Shown here: positions 9,586 through 19,050 of the stretch, in pieces | Layout of the letters: every line of letters begins with the position of its first letter | Position numbering within the stretch: the stretch's first letter is position 1 | Origin: Aliarcobacter sp. | Lineage (GTDB): Bacteria > Campylobacterota > Campylobacteria > Campylobacterales > Arcobacteraceae | Length of the DNA stretch: 64,000 nt | Reading direction: 5' to 3' | Assembly: GCA_028689025.1 (NCBI GenBank) | Contig: JAQTXA010000004.1 | Span: forward strand, 62,001 to 126,000 | Notes under the pieces: generated by a model | What the model was told of the DNA's origin: nothing | The model's database searches: none | What the model saw: only the letters and a program-made list of their open reading frames with translations | Program-made: the position numbers and the translations under genes

Positions 9586-9752
9586 TTTCAATCCTTTAGA
9601 AACCAAAATTATATAATTTATTAAATAATAACATATAAAACTCATTCTTATTATCGTTTTAGTAAAAATCCAACGATTTTATACAAGAGTGTTTACAATC
9701 AATTACAAAACTTTTATATGTTAGAATAAGCCAAAAATTTTTTGGGGTTATT

Positions 9753-10058
9753 ATGGATGGGATTGAAGTATTAGTTTTATTGGATGTAGGTGGCTTAGAA
9801 GATAAAGAAAAATTTGAAAAACATGTAAGAAGAGAAGGGTTTACTCCAGTTGAAGGTGAAGATTTTGTATATACTGCAACTTCAACGACAACTACTTTTT
9901 CTACAAAAGCTTATATTTTAGAAGTATTTAAAAAAGGACTTCAAAAAAATGTTTTCAATGATGCAAATTTAATCTTTTTATTAAATGAAACACCATATCC
10001 AACATATTATTATGATAAAGAAACAAATGATTTTGAGTTAATCCAAGAAGAGAAATAG
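9753..10058 (+). CDS. Conserved-type hypothetical protein upstream of mfd (101 aa)
   Basis: A small soluble protein, about 101 residues, unrecognised. It starts with a beta-strand (EVLVLLDVG) and has a Thr/Ser-rich patch (TATSTTTTFSTKAY). No signal or membrane segment is seen. The RBS TTGGGG precedes the ATG. Its TAG overlaps the GTG start of mfd by one base, so the two genes are translationally coupled. This suggests a linked expression need, but no DNA-repair motif is visible. Confidence 0.7.
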   Translation: MDGIEVLVLLDVGGLEDKEKFEKHVRREGFTPVEGEDFVYTATSTTTTFSTKAYILEVFKKGLQKNVFNDANLIFLLNETPYPTYYYDKETNDFELIQEEK

Positions 10059-13045
10059 TGAAAAATATTTACGAGTTTTTAAAAAACCTAAAAAATGAGA
10101 AAAGAACAAAAGAGTGCCAATTACTAATCGTAAATGACGATAGACAAGCTCAAATTGCTTCAGATATTGTGGCATATTTGGGTTTAAAACCTTTTGTTTT
10201 ATCAGATTTTAGAGCAAATTTTGGAGATGATTTATTATCATTTTCCAATGAATTACAAGACATTACAGGAACTTTGAGTTCTTATTACTCTTACAAAAAA
10301 CAAGACAAAATCCTAATTTCACCTATTCGAACAATTTCATATCCACTTCCAAAAGAGAAATGTTTTGATAGTTTTACAATAAATTTCGCAGATACAATCA
10401 AAATTGATGAACTAAAATCAAAACTTTACAACTGGGGATATTACTTTGTAGATATTGTTACAAGTGAGGGTGAAGTCTCTATTCGTGGGGATATTATTGA
10501 TATTTGTCCACTTGGAAGTGAGTTTGGATATAGAGTTTCACTTTTTGATGATGAAGTTGAAAGTATTAGAAAATTTGATATCGAAGATCAAAAATCAACA
10601 AAAGATGAAATAGAAACTTTCACTATAAATCCAGCTTTTTTAGCCCTTGATGAAAGCTCTTTAAGTGCTATAAATGAGCAAATAGAAACTGTTTCAAGTG
10701 ATGCTTTTATCAAAGATATTCACTCTTTGGGATTTTGGTATTTAGATGAACTTGGCGAATATTTACCCCAAAATCTTAGCTCATTTATAACTCAAGATGC
10801 TTTAGATGAACTAGAAGAAGTTTATGTTTTTGAAGAAAAAAGAATAAACAAAGATAAATTTTTATTAACACCTCAAATCTACAACAGCAGAAACTATCAA
10901 GAAATTGCACCTGCAAATGTAAAAGAGTTTATCTCTTTTCACAAAGAGAAAAAAATCACAATTATTTCAGGAACTGAAGCCAAAGTAAAAGGTTATGAGT
11001 TAGATTTAAATGACAAAAATATCAAATATGTTTTTGAAAACTACATCATAAATTTAGTTGGAACAGATGAAGTAATTATCTCTCTAAACAAAGAGATAAA
11101 AAAACGAAGAAAGAAAAAAGTAAAACTTGTTCTTGATGAACTTCAATTAAACGACTACGTAGTTCATGAAAAACATGGAATCGGACAATATAAAGGAATA
11201 GAACCTGTAACTGTAATGGGTGCAAAAAGAGACTTTGTAATTGTGATGTATGCAGGTGATGACAAGCTTTTAATTCCCGTTGAAAATATTGATTTAATTG
11301 ATAGATATGTGGCGGATGGAAGCTCTTATGCAGTTGTTGATAAACTTGGAAAAGGCTCATTTGCCAAACTAAAAGAGAAAGTAAAAGATAGACTTTTTGC
11401 TATTGCAAATGATATTATCAAAATTGCAGCTGCAAGAGAACTTGTAAATGGAATTCAAATCAACACAGACAAAAAAATCCTTGAAGATTTCCAAAAAAGT
11501 GCAGGTTTTGATTATACAAAAGACCAAAAAAGAAGTATTAGAGAGATTTTTGCAGATTTAAGTAGTGGAAGAGTTATGGATAGACTTCTTTCAGGAGATG
11601 TTGGATTTGGGAAAACTGAAGTTGCAATGAACGCTATGTTAGCAGTAATTTTAGATGGTTATCAAGCAATTTTTGTTTGTCCTACAACACTTCTTGCAAC
11701 GCAACACTATCATAGCATGCAAAAAAGATTTTCAGAATTTGGAATAAATATTGCTAAACTTGATGGAAAAACACCAGCGAAAGAGAAAACTGCTATTAAA
11801 AAAGCACTTGAAAATGGTGATATAAAACTTGTAATTGGAACGCACTCACTTTTAGAAATAAAAACAAATAACTTAGCTTTAGTAATCATAGATGAAGAGC
11901 ATAAATTTGGGGTAAAACAAAAAGAAAAACTAAAACACCTAAGAGAAGATGTTCATATCTTCTCTATGAGTGCAACGCCAATTCCTCGGACTCTAAACCT
12001 TGCTTTATCAAAACTAAAAGGTATGAGCTCACTTCTTACTCCACCAACTGAGAGATTGGGAGTGCGAACTTATGTAAAAGAGTTTAGCGATAAATTAATC
12101 AAAGAGATTATTTTAAGGGAAAAAAGAAGAGGTGGACAACTTTTTTATGTGCATAATAACATAGCTTCAATTGAAGTTAAAAAAGCAGATATTGAACAAA
12201 TAGTTCCAGGAATAAAAATCCAAGTTATCCACTCTCAAATCAAACCAGACCTTGCAGAAAAAATTATAGATGCCTTTGAAAACAAAGAATTTGATATTTT
12301 ACTTGCAACTTCAATCGTTGAATCAGGACTTCACTTACCAAATGCAAACTCAATTATCATTGATGGAGCTGATAGATTTGGAATCGCTGATTTACATCAG
12401 TTAAGAGGAAGAGTTGGACGAAGTAATAAAGAGGGATTCTGTTATTACGTGGTTGAAGATAAAAAACAAATCACAGATGATGCAGTAAAAAGACTTGTGG
12501 CTCTTGAGTCAAACTCTTACTTAGGAAGTGGAACGGCGCTTGCTCACCAAGATTTAGAAATCAGAGGTGGTGGAAATATTATTGGCGAAGCCCAAAGTGG
12601 ACACATCAAACAAATCGGATATGGCTTATATCTAAAAATGTTAGAAGATGCTTTAGCAAGTCTAAGTGGCGAAAATAAACCAGAGAAAAAAACAGTTGAT
12701 ATAAAACTAGCAATTTCAGCATACATCTCAGATGATTATATCCATGAAGATAGAGTAAGACTTGAACTTTATAGAAGACTCAGTCGGGCAAGTGATATTC
12801 AAGATGTGTATAAAATCGAAGAAGAGATGGAAGATAGATTTAGTAAACCAGATATTTACACAAAACAGTTTATAGAGTTAATCATCATAAAAATCCTAGC
12901 ATTAAATCTAGGAATCCAAAGTATCAGTTCTTATGAGATGAACATTACATTCACAAAAGCCGATGATAGAAAAGAGACAATCAAATCACCAAGTAAAGAT
13001 GATGACGATATTATTGCTACTACTTTGAGGTATTTGAGAAAGTAA
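10058..13045 (+). CDS. mfd: Transcription-repair coupling factor Mfd
   Basis: A 995-residue ATP-dependent translocase that removes RNA polymerase stalled at lesions and recruits UvrA. The N-terminal part holds the degenerate UvrB-like region. The RNA-polymerase-interacting CarD-like domain starts near 360 (NDYVVHEKHGIGQYKG). The RecG-like motor follows with GDVGFGKTE (Walker A, near 515), DEEHKFG (near 612), SATPIPRT and the LRGRVGRS motif. The TRCF discriminator domain ends the protein. It is somewhat shorter than the roughly 1150 residues of E. coli Mfd, mainly in the N-terminal part. It starts at a GTG overlapping the upstream stop. Confidence 0.97.
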   Translation: MKNIYEFLKNLKNEKRTKECQLLIVNDDRQAQIASDIVAYLGLKPFVLSDFRANFGDDLLSFSNELQDITGTLSSYYSYKKQDKILISPIRTISYPLPKEKCFDSFTINFADTIKIDELKSKLYNWGYYFVDIVTSEGEVSIRGDIIDICPLGSEFGYRVSLFDDEVESIRKFDIEDQKSTKDEIETFTINPAFLALDESSLSAINEQIETVSSDAFIKDIHSLGFWYLDELGEYLPQNLSSFITQDALDELEEVYVFEEKRINKDKFLLTPQIYNSRNYQEIAPANVKEFISFHKEKKITIISGTEAKVKGYELDLNDKNIKYVFENYIINLVGTDEVIISLNKEIKKRRKKKVKLVLDELQLNDYVVHEKHGIGQYKGIEPVTVMGAKRDFVIVMYAGDDKLLIPVENIDLIDRYVADGSSYAVVDKLGKGSFAKLKEKVKDRLFAIANDIIKIAAARELVNGIQINTDKKILEDFQKSAGFDYTKDQKRSIREIFADLSSGRVMDRLLSGDVGFGKTEVAMNAMLAVILDGYQAIFVCPTTLLATQHYHSMQKRFSEFGINIAKLDGKTPAKEKTAIKKALENGDIKLVIGTHSLLEIKTNNLALVIIDEEHKFGVKQKEKLKHLREDVHIFSMSATPIPRTLNLALSKLKGMSSLLTPPTERLGVRTYVKEFSDKLIKEIILREKRRGGQLFYVHNNIASIEVKKADIEQIVPGIKIQVIHSQIKPDLAEKIIDAFENKEFDILLATSIVESGLHLPNANSIIIDGADRFGIADLHQLRGRVGRSNKEGFCYYVVEDKKQITDDAVKRLVALESNSYLGSGTALAHQDLEIRGGGNIIGEAQSGHIKQIGYGLYLKMLEDALASLSGENKPEKKTVDIKLAISAYISDDYIHEDRVRLELYRRLSRASDIQDVYKIEEEMEDRFSKPDIYTKQFIELIIIKILALNLGIQSISSYEMNITFTKADDRKETIKSPSKDDDDIIATTLRYLRK

Positions 13046-13054
13046 TCAAATACC
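13029..13054 (+). terminator. Stem-loop spanning the mfd stop codon
   Basis: GGTATTTGA pairs perfectly with TCAAATACC, with the stop codon in the loop. No strong T-tract follows, so it may be a weak terminator or a 3'-end stabiliser between convergent genes. Confidence 0.45.
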
Positions 13055-13062
13055 AAAGAGTT

Positions 13063-13377
13063 TTAGCAACACTCCAACTCACACACACTTAAAGCTTTCA
13101 TCCCTTGTTCATCTTCTGCTTTTTCAAAGAGTTCATCCAAATAAAAAGAGTTAGAACATACAAGATATAATAAAGCCTCTTTTTCATCATCTTTTGGGTC
13201 TCTTGTGTAGTAAGCTTTTGGAATCATTGGAACTACTTTTTTCCAGTAGATATTCATGTTTTTTGGATTTTCAAGAACTCTTAGCATATTGTCAATCACT
13301 AAACAAGCATTCTCAAAACAATCTATATTTTTGAAGCTTACATATCTTTCGTCAATTCTAATCTCATTGTTAGACAT
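13063..13377 (-). CDS. Hypothetical protein with cysteine-rich C-terminus (104 aa)
   Basis: An unrecognised soluble protein of about 104 residues ending in VCELECC, with another cysteine in LVCSNSF and one in DCFENACLV. The clustered terminal cysteines could bind a metal or form a redox site, which is inference. The ATG at 13377 (MSNNEIR) is preferred over the track start because AAGGGG sits six bases upstream. It is transcribed convergently toward mfd and divergently from the AraC-type regulator. No membrane segment. Confidence 0.6.
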   Translation of the reverse strand: MSNNEIRIDERYVSFKNIDCFENACLVIDNMLRVLENPKNMNIYWKKVVPMIPKAYYTRDPKDDEKEALLYLVCSNSFYLDELFEKAEDEQGMKALSVCELECC

Positions 13378-13483
13378 ATACATCCCCTTGTAATATTTTA
13401 TATACAATTGTACTAGTTAATAAGTGTAACTGCTATGTTATAATCTGAAGATTTAGTGACATTTTACGAAAGAAAAGGCAATT

Positions 13484-14476
13484 ATGGCGGAAGTTTCAAG
13501 TGTTACCTTTCATTATGTGTTAAAAGCTTTAGAGAAAACAACAAATATCTCTATAGAAAAAATGTTAAATGAAGTTGAGTTATCTTCTGATGTTTTATCA
13601 AAACATGATGGCAAAATTGATAGTAAAAAACTATCTTTTATTTTTAGATATTGCATGAAAGAGTCAAACAATCCAGCTTTAGCTTTGCATATAGGTCAAG
13701 CTGTTTCTTACCAATCTTTGGGACTTTTAGGATATTTACTTTTAAATACAAATAGTTTAAAACAGATGATTGAAAAGTTTAATTATTATCAAAAAGTAAT
13801 AAGTGGATATTTTAAATTTCAGTTTTTTGATGATGGGATTTATTATAAATTAGCAATTTATATAAATGAAAATCCAATGATTCCAGTTCCTAGTTTTCAT
13901 GCTCAAGTTCATCTATCTTCAATAGTTTCAATATTAACTCAAATTTTAGGGCAAAAAGTTATTCCTGAATTTACATATTTTTCCCAAGATGTTGATGAAA
14001 ATCTAGTGGAATATCAAAAAATATTTGGAGAAAATATCTTTTTCTCAAAAGGTGAAAATGCAATATTTTTCAAAATAGATAGACTGAATATTCCAGTTAA
14101 AAATCCAAACTCTTCAATGTTGGAATATTTTGAAAATGAAGCCAAAAAGATTTTGGATGAGTTAGAAAATAAATCTTGGTATGCAAAAGTTGAAAAAGAG
14201 ATTTTAAAAAACATAGGAGAAAAAGAGGTAACAATAGATTTAATCTCTTCAAATCTAGGAACAACTCCTCGAACTTTACAAAACTATCTAAAAGCAGAAT
14301 CAAAAACTTTTAGGGATGCTTTAGGAAAAATCAGACAAAAACTTGCCCAACATTACATTGATAATACAAAAATGGATTTAAGTACAATCTCTTTTTTATT
14401 GGGATATAAAGAGCCTAGTTCATTTTTTAGAGCATATAAAAAGTGGAATAAAAAAACACCAAAACAAAGTAATTAG
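13484..14476 (+). CDS. AraC-family transcriptional regulator
   Basis: A 330-residue regulator. The N-terminal 220 residues resemble the Arabinose_bd/OruR-type ligand domain (AVSYQSLGLLGYLLLNT near 78-95). The C-terminal 90 residues are an AraC/XylS double helix-turn-helix (ISSNLGTTPRTLQNYLK, then STISFLLGYKEPSSFFRAYK). The second HTH signature is intact, so DNA binding is expected. The effector and target genes are unknown. Divergent spacing from the cysteine-rich hypothetical gene makes it or the gene itself a possible target. AAAGG is present upstream of the ATG. Confidence 0.9.
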   Translation: MAEVSSVTFHYVLKALEKTTNISIEKMLNEVELSSDVLSKHDGKIDSKKLSFIFRYCMKESNNPALALHIGQAVSYQSLGLLGYLLLNTNSLKQMIEKFNYYQKVISGYFKFQFFDDGIYYKLAIYINENPMIPVPSFHAQVHLSSIVSILTQILGQKVIPEFTYFSQDVDENLVEYQKIFGENIFFSKGENAIFFKIDRLNIPVKNPNSSMLEYFENEAKKILDELENKSWYAKVEKEILKNIGEKEVTIDLISSNLGTTPRTLQNYLKAESKTFRDALGKIRQKLAQHYIDNTKMDLSTISFLLGYKEPSSFFRAYKKWNKKTPKQSN

Positions 14477-14492
14477 GATTTTAAATTGGAAT

Positions 14493-14524
14493 AAAAAAGA
14501 GAAAGTATCACTTTTCTCTTTTTT
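14493..14524 (+). terminator. Rho-independent terminator after the AraC-type gene
   Basis: AAAAAAGAGAAAGT, a 3-base loop, then ACTTTTCTCTTTTTT: long near-perfect stem with one bulge, ending in a T-tract. Confidence 0.75.
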
Positions 14525-14585
14525 ACATAGGAGAGCTTGAACGCGACGGGTATAAAAGATTAAATTATTTATTTGGGTTGCTCTA

Positions 14586-14611
14586 ATAATAAATTGCTGC
14601 AAATTTATTAT
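14586..14611. repeat. Perfect AT-rich inverted repeat
   Basis: ATAATAAATT, loop GCTGCA, AATTTATTAT: a perfect 10-bp stem in the gap between the convergent AraC and EEP-family genes. It lacks a T-tract in either direction, so termination is uncertain. Confidence 0.5.
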
Positions 14612-14655
14612 ATGAGGAATTATATAAAAACAAAGTGGTCTAAAAGTGGCTTTAT

Positions 14656-15657
14656 TTAAAAAATTTCTAATTCACAAACAACTTGAGCATGATCACTACT
14701 TAAAAGTGAACCATTTTGGTTTTTTTGTAAGTGTTTATCAAAAACTTCAAATGAAGTTATTTCACCTAAATGATTTTCTCTATTTTTATCAAAGACATTT
14801 GAAACAAAAACATAATCCAAAACATTTCCTTTTCCAGCAAAATAACTTGTTGGAATTCTTTTTATCTCTTTTTGTTCGGGATGAGGATTGTAAATCTCTT
14901 TTTCATAAAAATAATAAGCATCAAGTAAGAGATAATCATCTTGTGTTAAATCTTCATCATGGTATCTTTTGTTTGTTAAAGCTTCAATTGTAATTGAAAA
15001 CTCTTTATCATTCAAATCAGTCATTAAAATAGCTGGATTTGATGTTAGTTTAATGTCTGTAAAAAGTGAACTAGCTTCACAAAGTCTTTGTTTTAGTGAC
15101 AAAGAATAGTTCTCTTCTAAAGATTTTTTAACTTTCTCTTTTTTCTCAGCTAGGGTTGAATCTTTTGTAAAAACATATTCAAATTCATTATCTCTATTTG
15201 ATTTTAAATGACAAACATAAACATCTAAATCTTTTTGATTAGGTAATGCAATAGTTGCTTTTATAGGTTCTCTAGCGAATTTAAAGAAGTCATTTAAGTA
15301 ATGTTTTTTTAGTGCTGAAAAATCTATTTCAACTCTTTTTAAATTTCTAATTGGATATTTTGAAGCAAGGGCAACAACTGTAGTTGTATAAACTTTTTCA
15401 TTTTTTTTATCTACTTTTGGACCATCGATTGTTTTAAAATATTTAAAACCTAGATCATTAAGCAGAGTTTTTAAAGCTTTTTTTGAAAAAACCTCTTGGA
15501 AACCAATAATATCACAGTTTATTTCAATGATTTGATTTTTTATCCAAGCTGTTTTTTCTTCCCATTGTTCAATATTGAATTTTTCTTTTTTTGTATACCA
15601 CGAATATGGTGGTTCAACAAATTGAAAAAGGTTAAATGTTCCTACTCTTATTTTCAT
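14656..15657 (-). CDS. Endonuclease/exonuclease/phosphatase (EEP) family protein
   Basis: A 333-residue member of the EEP fold shared by ExoIII, DNase I and sphingomyelinases. Characteristic elements are present: VGTFNLFQF at the N-terminus, IIGFQEVF (metal-binding Glu) near 53, YVCHLKSNRDN near 147, LMTDLND near 215 and the C-terminal SSDHAQV histidine near 323. No secretion signal is visible, so it is probably cytoplasmic. The substrate could be nucleic acid or a phosphoester lipid. It follows the diguanylate cyclase gene by 5 bp and is likely co-transcribed with it. Confidence 0.85.
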   Translation of the reverse strand: MKIRVGTFNLFQFVEPPYSWYTKKEKFNIEQWEEKTAWIKNQIIEINCDIIGFQEVFSKKALKTLLNDLGFKYFKTIDGPKVDKKNEKVYTTTVVALASKYPIRNLKRVEIDFSALKKHYLNDFFKFAREPIKATIALPNQKDLDVYVCHLKSNRDNEFEYVFTKDSTLAEKKEKVKKSLEENYSLSLKQRLCEASSLFTDIKLTSNPAILMTDLNDKEFSITIEALTNKRYHDEDLTQDDYLLLDAYYFYEKEIYNPHPEQKEIKRIPTSYFAGKGNVLDYVFVSNVFDKNRENHLGEITSFEVFDKHLQKNQNGSLLSSDHAQVVCELEIF

Positions 15658-15662
15658 GTTTT

Positions 15663-17771
15663 TTAAAGTATAAAAATACTATTTCTCCCTAATTTTTTAG
15701 CTTCATACAGACAATCATCTGCTTCTTTGTAAAGTAAATCACTATTTGTAATTGATTCACCTTCTTTTGAAACAATACCAATTGAAATAGTTAAATGTTT
15801 TGATACTTCACTTGTTTTGTGTTCAATTTGAAGATTTTCAATTTCATCTTTTATTAAATTAGCAAATTCAATCACTTTTTCTCTATCTAAAGTAGTAATA
15901 ATTCCAAACTCTTCTCCACCTAATCTAAAAGCAAAATCACTAGCTCTACTTGATTTTTTCTTTAAAACTGAAGCCACTTTTTCAAGGACAATATCTCCTT
16001 TTTGATGTCCATAAGTATCGTTGTATTGTTTAAAATAGTCAATATCCATAATTAAAAATGAGAAATAATTGTTTTCTCTTTTTGCTCTATTTAGCTCTTC
16101 AACAATTTTTTTATTAAAAAATCTTCTGTTATATAGTTGGGTTAATTCATCTGTAATTGATAAATACTCTACATGTTTTTTATCAGTGATATTTGTTCTA
16201 ATTGCTGTAAAACCAATGAGTTTATTATTTTTAAATATTGGTTTTATAATTGCATATACCCAATAACTTTTACCTGATTTACTTTTATTATGAATTTCAC
16301 CTTTCCAAATATTTCCATCAAGAATTGTTTTCCACATATCTTCATAAAATTTATTTGGTGTTAAAGGATGTTTCACTAATTTATGAGTTTTTCCTATTAA
16401 CTCTTCTTTGGTATATTCTGAGATTTTGCAAAAAGCTTCACTAACATCGATTATATAACCATTTATATCTGTAGATGAGATGATGATATTTTCATTTATA
16501 ATATTTATATAATCTTGTAGTTTTTTCTCTGTCTCATTTTTACTTTCAAGTGTTAAATTTAAATTATTTGCAAGTGATACAAACTCTTTATATGTTAATT
16601 TTTGTGTATCAATCTTTTTATTCTCTTTTGAAGCTTTTTCAAAAGATGAAACAAGATCATTTATATTTGTATTTATAAATTGAGCTATTTTTTTTGATGT
16701 AAGATACAAACCTATAATCATCAATATAAACATAACTAACATATAAATTAGTTGTGTATAAACAGTTTCTTTAAAAAGGTCTTCTTTTCTTGTTAACTCT
16801 TTTTCAACTTCATCTAAATATACACCACTACCAATAATCCAGTTATATTTATCATATATTTTAACATAAGAGATTTTGTCATACTCTTTTGTAGTATTTA
16901 TCTTTTTAAATTTATAAGAAAAAAATCCACCATCAGGATTCTTTGCAGTTTCAAGTTGTATTTTAAATAGAGTTTCTGATGGATGTTTTGTTGGAACTTG
17001 CATTCTTTTTCCATCAAAAACTAAAGTTTGTGCATCCGTAGTATTTACAAAAATATAATTATTTCCATCAAATCTAACACTTGCAATCCAATCTAAAATC
17101 TCATTTTGAGCTAAACTTCTTATTTCATCAATATACTCACCCATTCCAATATGCCAATTATATGGTTCAAATAATTTTATATAAGATATCTTAGAGTATT
17201 GTTTATTATCTTTAGAATCAGGTTTTACAAAAGTAGTATTTAAAAACCCCTCTTTATTCTCTAAAGCAATTTTTGATTGTTGTTGAATTATGTAGTTGCC
17301 ATTTGCATCTTTTAAATTCCAAACATCATTGTAGGTATCTAATTTTATTTTTTTATTAAAAAGTACAGCTTGACCACTATTGCTATTTATAAAAAAGTAA
17401 GTTTTATCATTCCCATAATTTGAATGGTTTAGCGCATCAGCAATTAATAATTGTATTTCTTGGGGCATTTTTTTATTTTTATTTTCTTCATAAATATTTA
17501 TTGCTAGATTATAAGCTTGATTAACTCGTTCTTTTAATTTATCTTTTATTGAATTTGTTAATATATTTTCTTTGTGCTCTATTAAATTATATACACTTAA
17601 AACTTCTCTTTTAATCTGTTCTTTTTTTACTTCAGTAAACTCTTCCCTAATATGTACTTTATCATTCTGGAAATTTTGATACTGAAAAAAAATCGAGATA
17701 ACAAATGCTAAAAAAACTGAAATAAATGCTGTTGTAAAGATAACTCTTGTTATAAAATTTGATAGTTGCAT
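15663..17771 (-). CDS. Cache-PAS-GGDEF diguanylate cyclase
   Basis: A 702-residue membrane sensor that makes c-di-GMP. An N-terminal helix (about 8-29) precedes a periplasmic region with two successive Cache-type repeats: YFFINSNSG...WHIGMGEY, then YIFVNTTDA...WIIGSGVY. A second helix lies near 338-358, a PAS domain at about 430-540, and a GGDEF domain from about 545. The active-site loop is intact (RLGGEEFG). RASD lies five residues before it, matching the RxxD inhibitory site, so product inhibition is likely. Ligand unknown; small carboxylates are typical for such Cache domains. Possible operon with the downstream EEP gene. Confidence 0.92.
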   Translation of the reverse strand: MQLSNFITRVIFTTAFISVFLAFVISIFFQYQNFQNDKVHIREEFTEVKKEQIKREVLSVYNLIEHKENILTNSIKDKLKERVNQAYNLAINIYEENKNKKMPQEIQLLIADALNHSNYGNDKTYFFINSNSGQAVLFNKKIKLDTYNDVWNLKDANGNYIIQQQSKIALENKEGFLNTTFVKPDSKDNKQYSKISYIKLFEPYNWHIGMGEYIDEIRSLAQNEILDWIASVRFDGNNYIFVNTTDAQTLVFDGKRMQVPTKHPSETLFKIQLETAKNPDGGFFSYKFKKINTTKEYDKISYVKIYDKYNWIIGSGVYLDEVEKELTRKEDLFKETVYTQLIYMLVMFILMIIGLYLTSKKIAQFINTNINDLVSSFEKASKENKKIDTQKLTYKEFVSLANNLNLTLESKNETEKKLQDYINIINENIIISSTDINGYIIDVSEAFCKISEYTKEELIGKTHKLVKHPLTPNKFYEDMWKTILDGNIWKGEIHNKSKSGKSYWVYAIIKPIFKNNKLIGFTAIRTNITDKKHVEYLSITDELTQLYNRRFFNKKIVEELNRAKRENNYFSFLIMDIDYFKQYNDTYGHQKGDIVLEKVASVLKKKSSRASDFAFRLGGEEFGIITTLDREKVIEFANLIKDEIENLQIEHKTSEVSKHLTISIGIVSKEGESITNSDLLYKEADDCLYEAKKLGRNSIFIL

Positions 17772-17913
17772 TCTTCATTCTTATATTATATTTATAAAAT
17801 AATTATATCTAAAGATAGTTATTTTCCCCATTAAGATAGTGTTAATATTCAATTTATAAATCATTAAAAAGGCCATGTCATAATTTCACAGATTAAAAAT
17901 AAAAGGATTTACA

Positions 17914-18366
17914 ATGACAATGAAAAATAAATTAGTATCTGGATTACTGTTAAGTGCAATATTAGCAAGTGGATTATATGCAAATTGTGACATGGAACAA
18001 AGAGGTAACTTTCAAAAATCAATGATGAACAATGACAAAATGCATAATCAAAGAGGTGGAATATTTCATATGTTTAAAGAGCTTAATTTAACAGATGAAC
18101 AAAAAACAAAAATAGAACAAATCATGGATGAGAATAGAAAAAATATTAAATCAGAAAATGAAGCTTTTACAAAAGATGGATTTGATAAAGCTAAGTATAT
18201 TCAAATTATGACTGAAAAAAGAGATAATATGTTAAAATCTCACGCAGATGTAATGGAAAAAGCTTATGCAGTTTTAACTGATAAACAAAAAGAACAATTA
18301 AAAGTTCTTATTGATTTAAGAAAAGAAAAAATGAATCAAAAAATTGAAGAAAAAATAAAAGGGTAA
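17914..18366 (+). CDS. Spy/CpxP-family periplasmic protein (LTxxQ)
   Basis: A 150-residue secreted protein with a signal peptide ending near LYANC. The mature part carries two LTxxQ-type motifs (LNLTDEQKTKIEQI and VLTDKQKEQLKVL), as in Spy and CpxP, which are periplasmic chaperones or stress-signalling inhibitors. It is rich in Met, Lys and Glu and predicted mostly helical. It lies 3 bp before an OmpR-type regulator and a sensor kinase, the arrangement of cpxP with cpxRA. A role as accessory or target of that kinase is inferred. RBS AAAGGA. Confidence 0.82.
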   Translation: MTMKNKLVSGLLLSAILASGLYANCDMEQRGNFQKSMMNNDKMHNQRGGIFHMFKELNLTDEQKTKIEQIMDENRKNIKSENEAFTKDGFDKAKYIQIMTEKRDNMLKSHADVMEKAYAVLTDKQKEQLKVLIDLRKEKMNQKIEEKIKG

Positions 18367-18369
18367 ATT

Positions 18370-19050
18370 TTGATTAAAATTGCAATGATTGAAGATGATT
18401 TAGAATTAGCAGAAATTCTAACACAATATTTAAAGCAATTTAATATGGAAGTTACTAACTATGAAGAGCCATTTTTGGCTCTTTCATCGTTGAAAATGAA
18501 TAAATATGACCTTGTAATTTTAGATTTAACACTTCCTGGAATGGATGGATTAGATGTTTGTAAAGAGATTGTTAAGAATTTTGATATTCCAATTATTATT
18601 TCAAGTGCAAGAAGTGATATAACTGATAAAGTTACTGCTTTACAACTTGGAGCTGATGATTATTTACCAAAACCTTATGATCCAAGAGAACTTGAAGTTC
18701 GAATAAAAACAATTTTACGAAGATTTAATCACTCAAATATTCAAGAAGATGAACCTGTTAATAAAACTTTTCGTTTAGATAATGAAAAAAAAGAGATTAC
18801 TAAAAATGGTAAATATATTAAATTAACAGCAGGTGAATTTGAGGTTTTATCCCTTTTATTAAAAAGAGAAGGTTTTATTATTTCAAGGGAAGATATATTT
18901 GATAATTCAGATATATTAAATCAAGATTATGAAAGTTCAGGCTCACTGGCTGTTATAATAAATAGAATTAGACATAAAATTGAAGATAATCCAAAAGAAC
19001 CACAATATTTACATACAATTCGAGGAATGGGATATAAATTTATACAATGA
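18370..19050 (+). CDS. OmpR-family response regulator (CpxR/ArsR-like)
   Basis: A 226-residue regulator: receiver domain with acidic pocket (IEDD) and phospho-acceptor in LVILDLTLPGMDG near 53, conserved Lys in LPKPYDPRE near 102, and a C-terminal winged helix (ITKNGKYIKLTAGEFEVLSLL...INRIRHKIEDNP...IRGMGYKF). The start is a TTG, needed to keep the first beta-strand (IKIAMIEDD); the next ATG would cut it. The stop overlaps the kinase start (ATGA). Probably controls the upstream Spy-like gene. Confidence 0.92.
   Translation: MIKIAMIEDDLELAEILTQYLKQFNMEVTNYEEPFLALSSLKMNKYDLVILDLTLPGMDGLDVCKEIVKNFDIPIIISSARSDITDKVTALQLGADDYLPKPYDPRELEVRIKTILRRFNHSNIQEDEPVNKTFRLDNEKKEITKNGKYIKLTAGEFEVLSLLLKREGFIISREDIFDNSDILNQDYESSGSLAVIINRIRHKIEDNPKEPQYLHTIRGMGYKFIQ

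Noticed and set aside
14646-14993. 115-aa plus-strand ORF opposite the EEP gene
   Set aside because: Antisense shadow rich in Leu/Phe/His/Gln, reflecting the reverse of the real gene.
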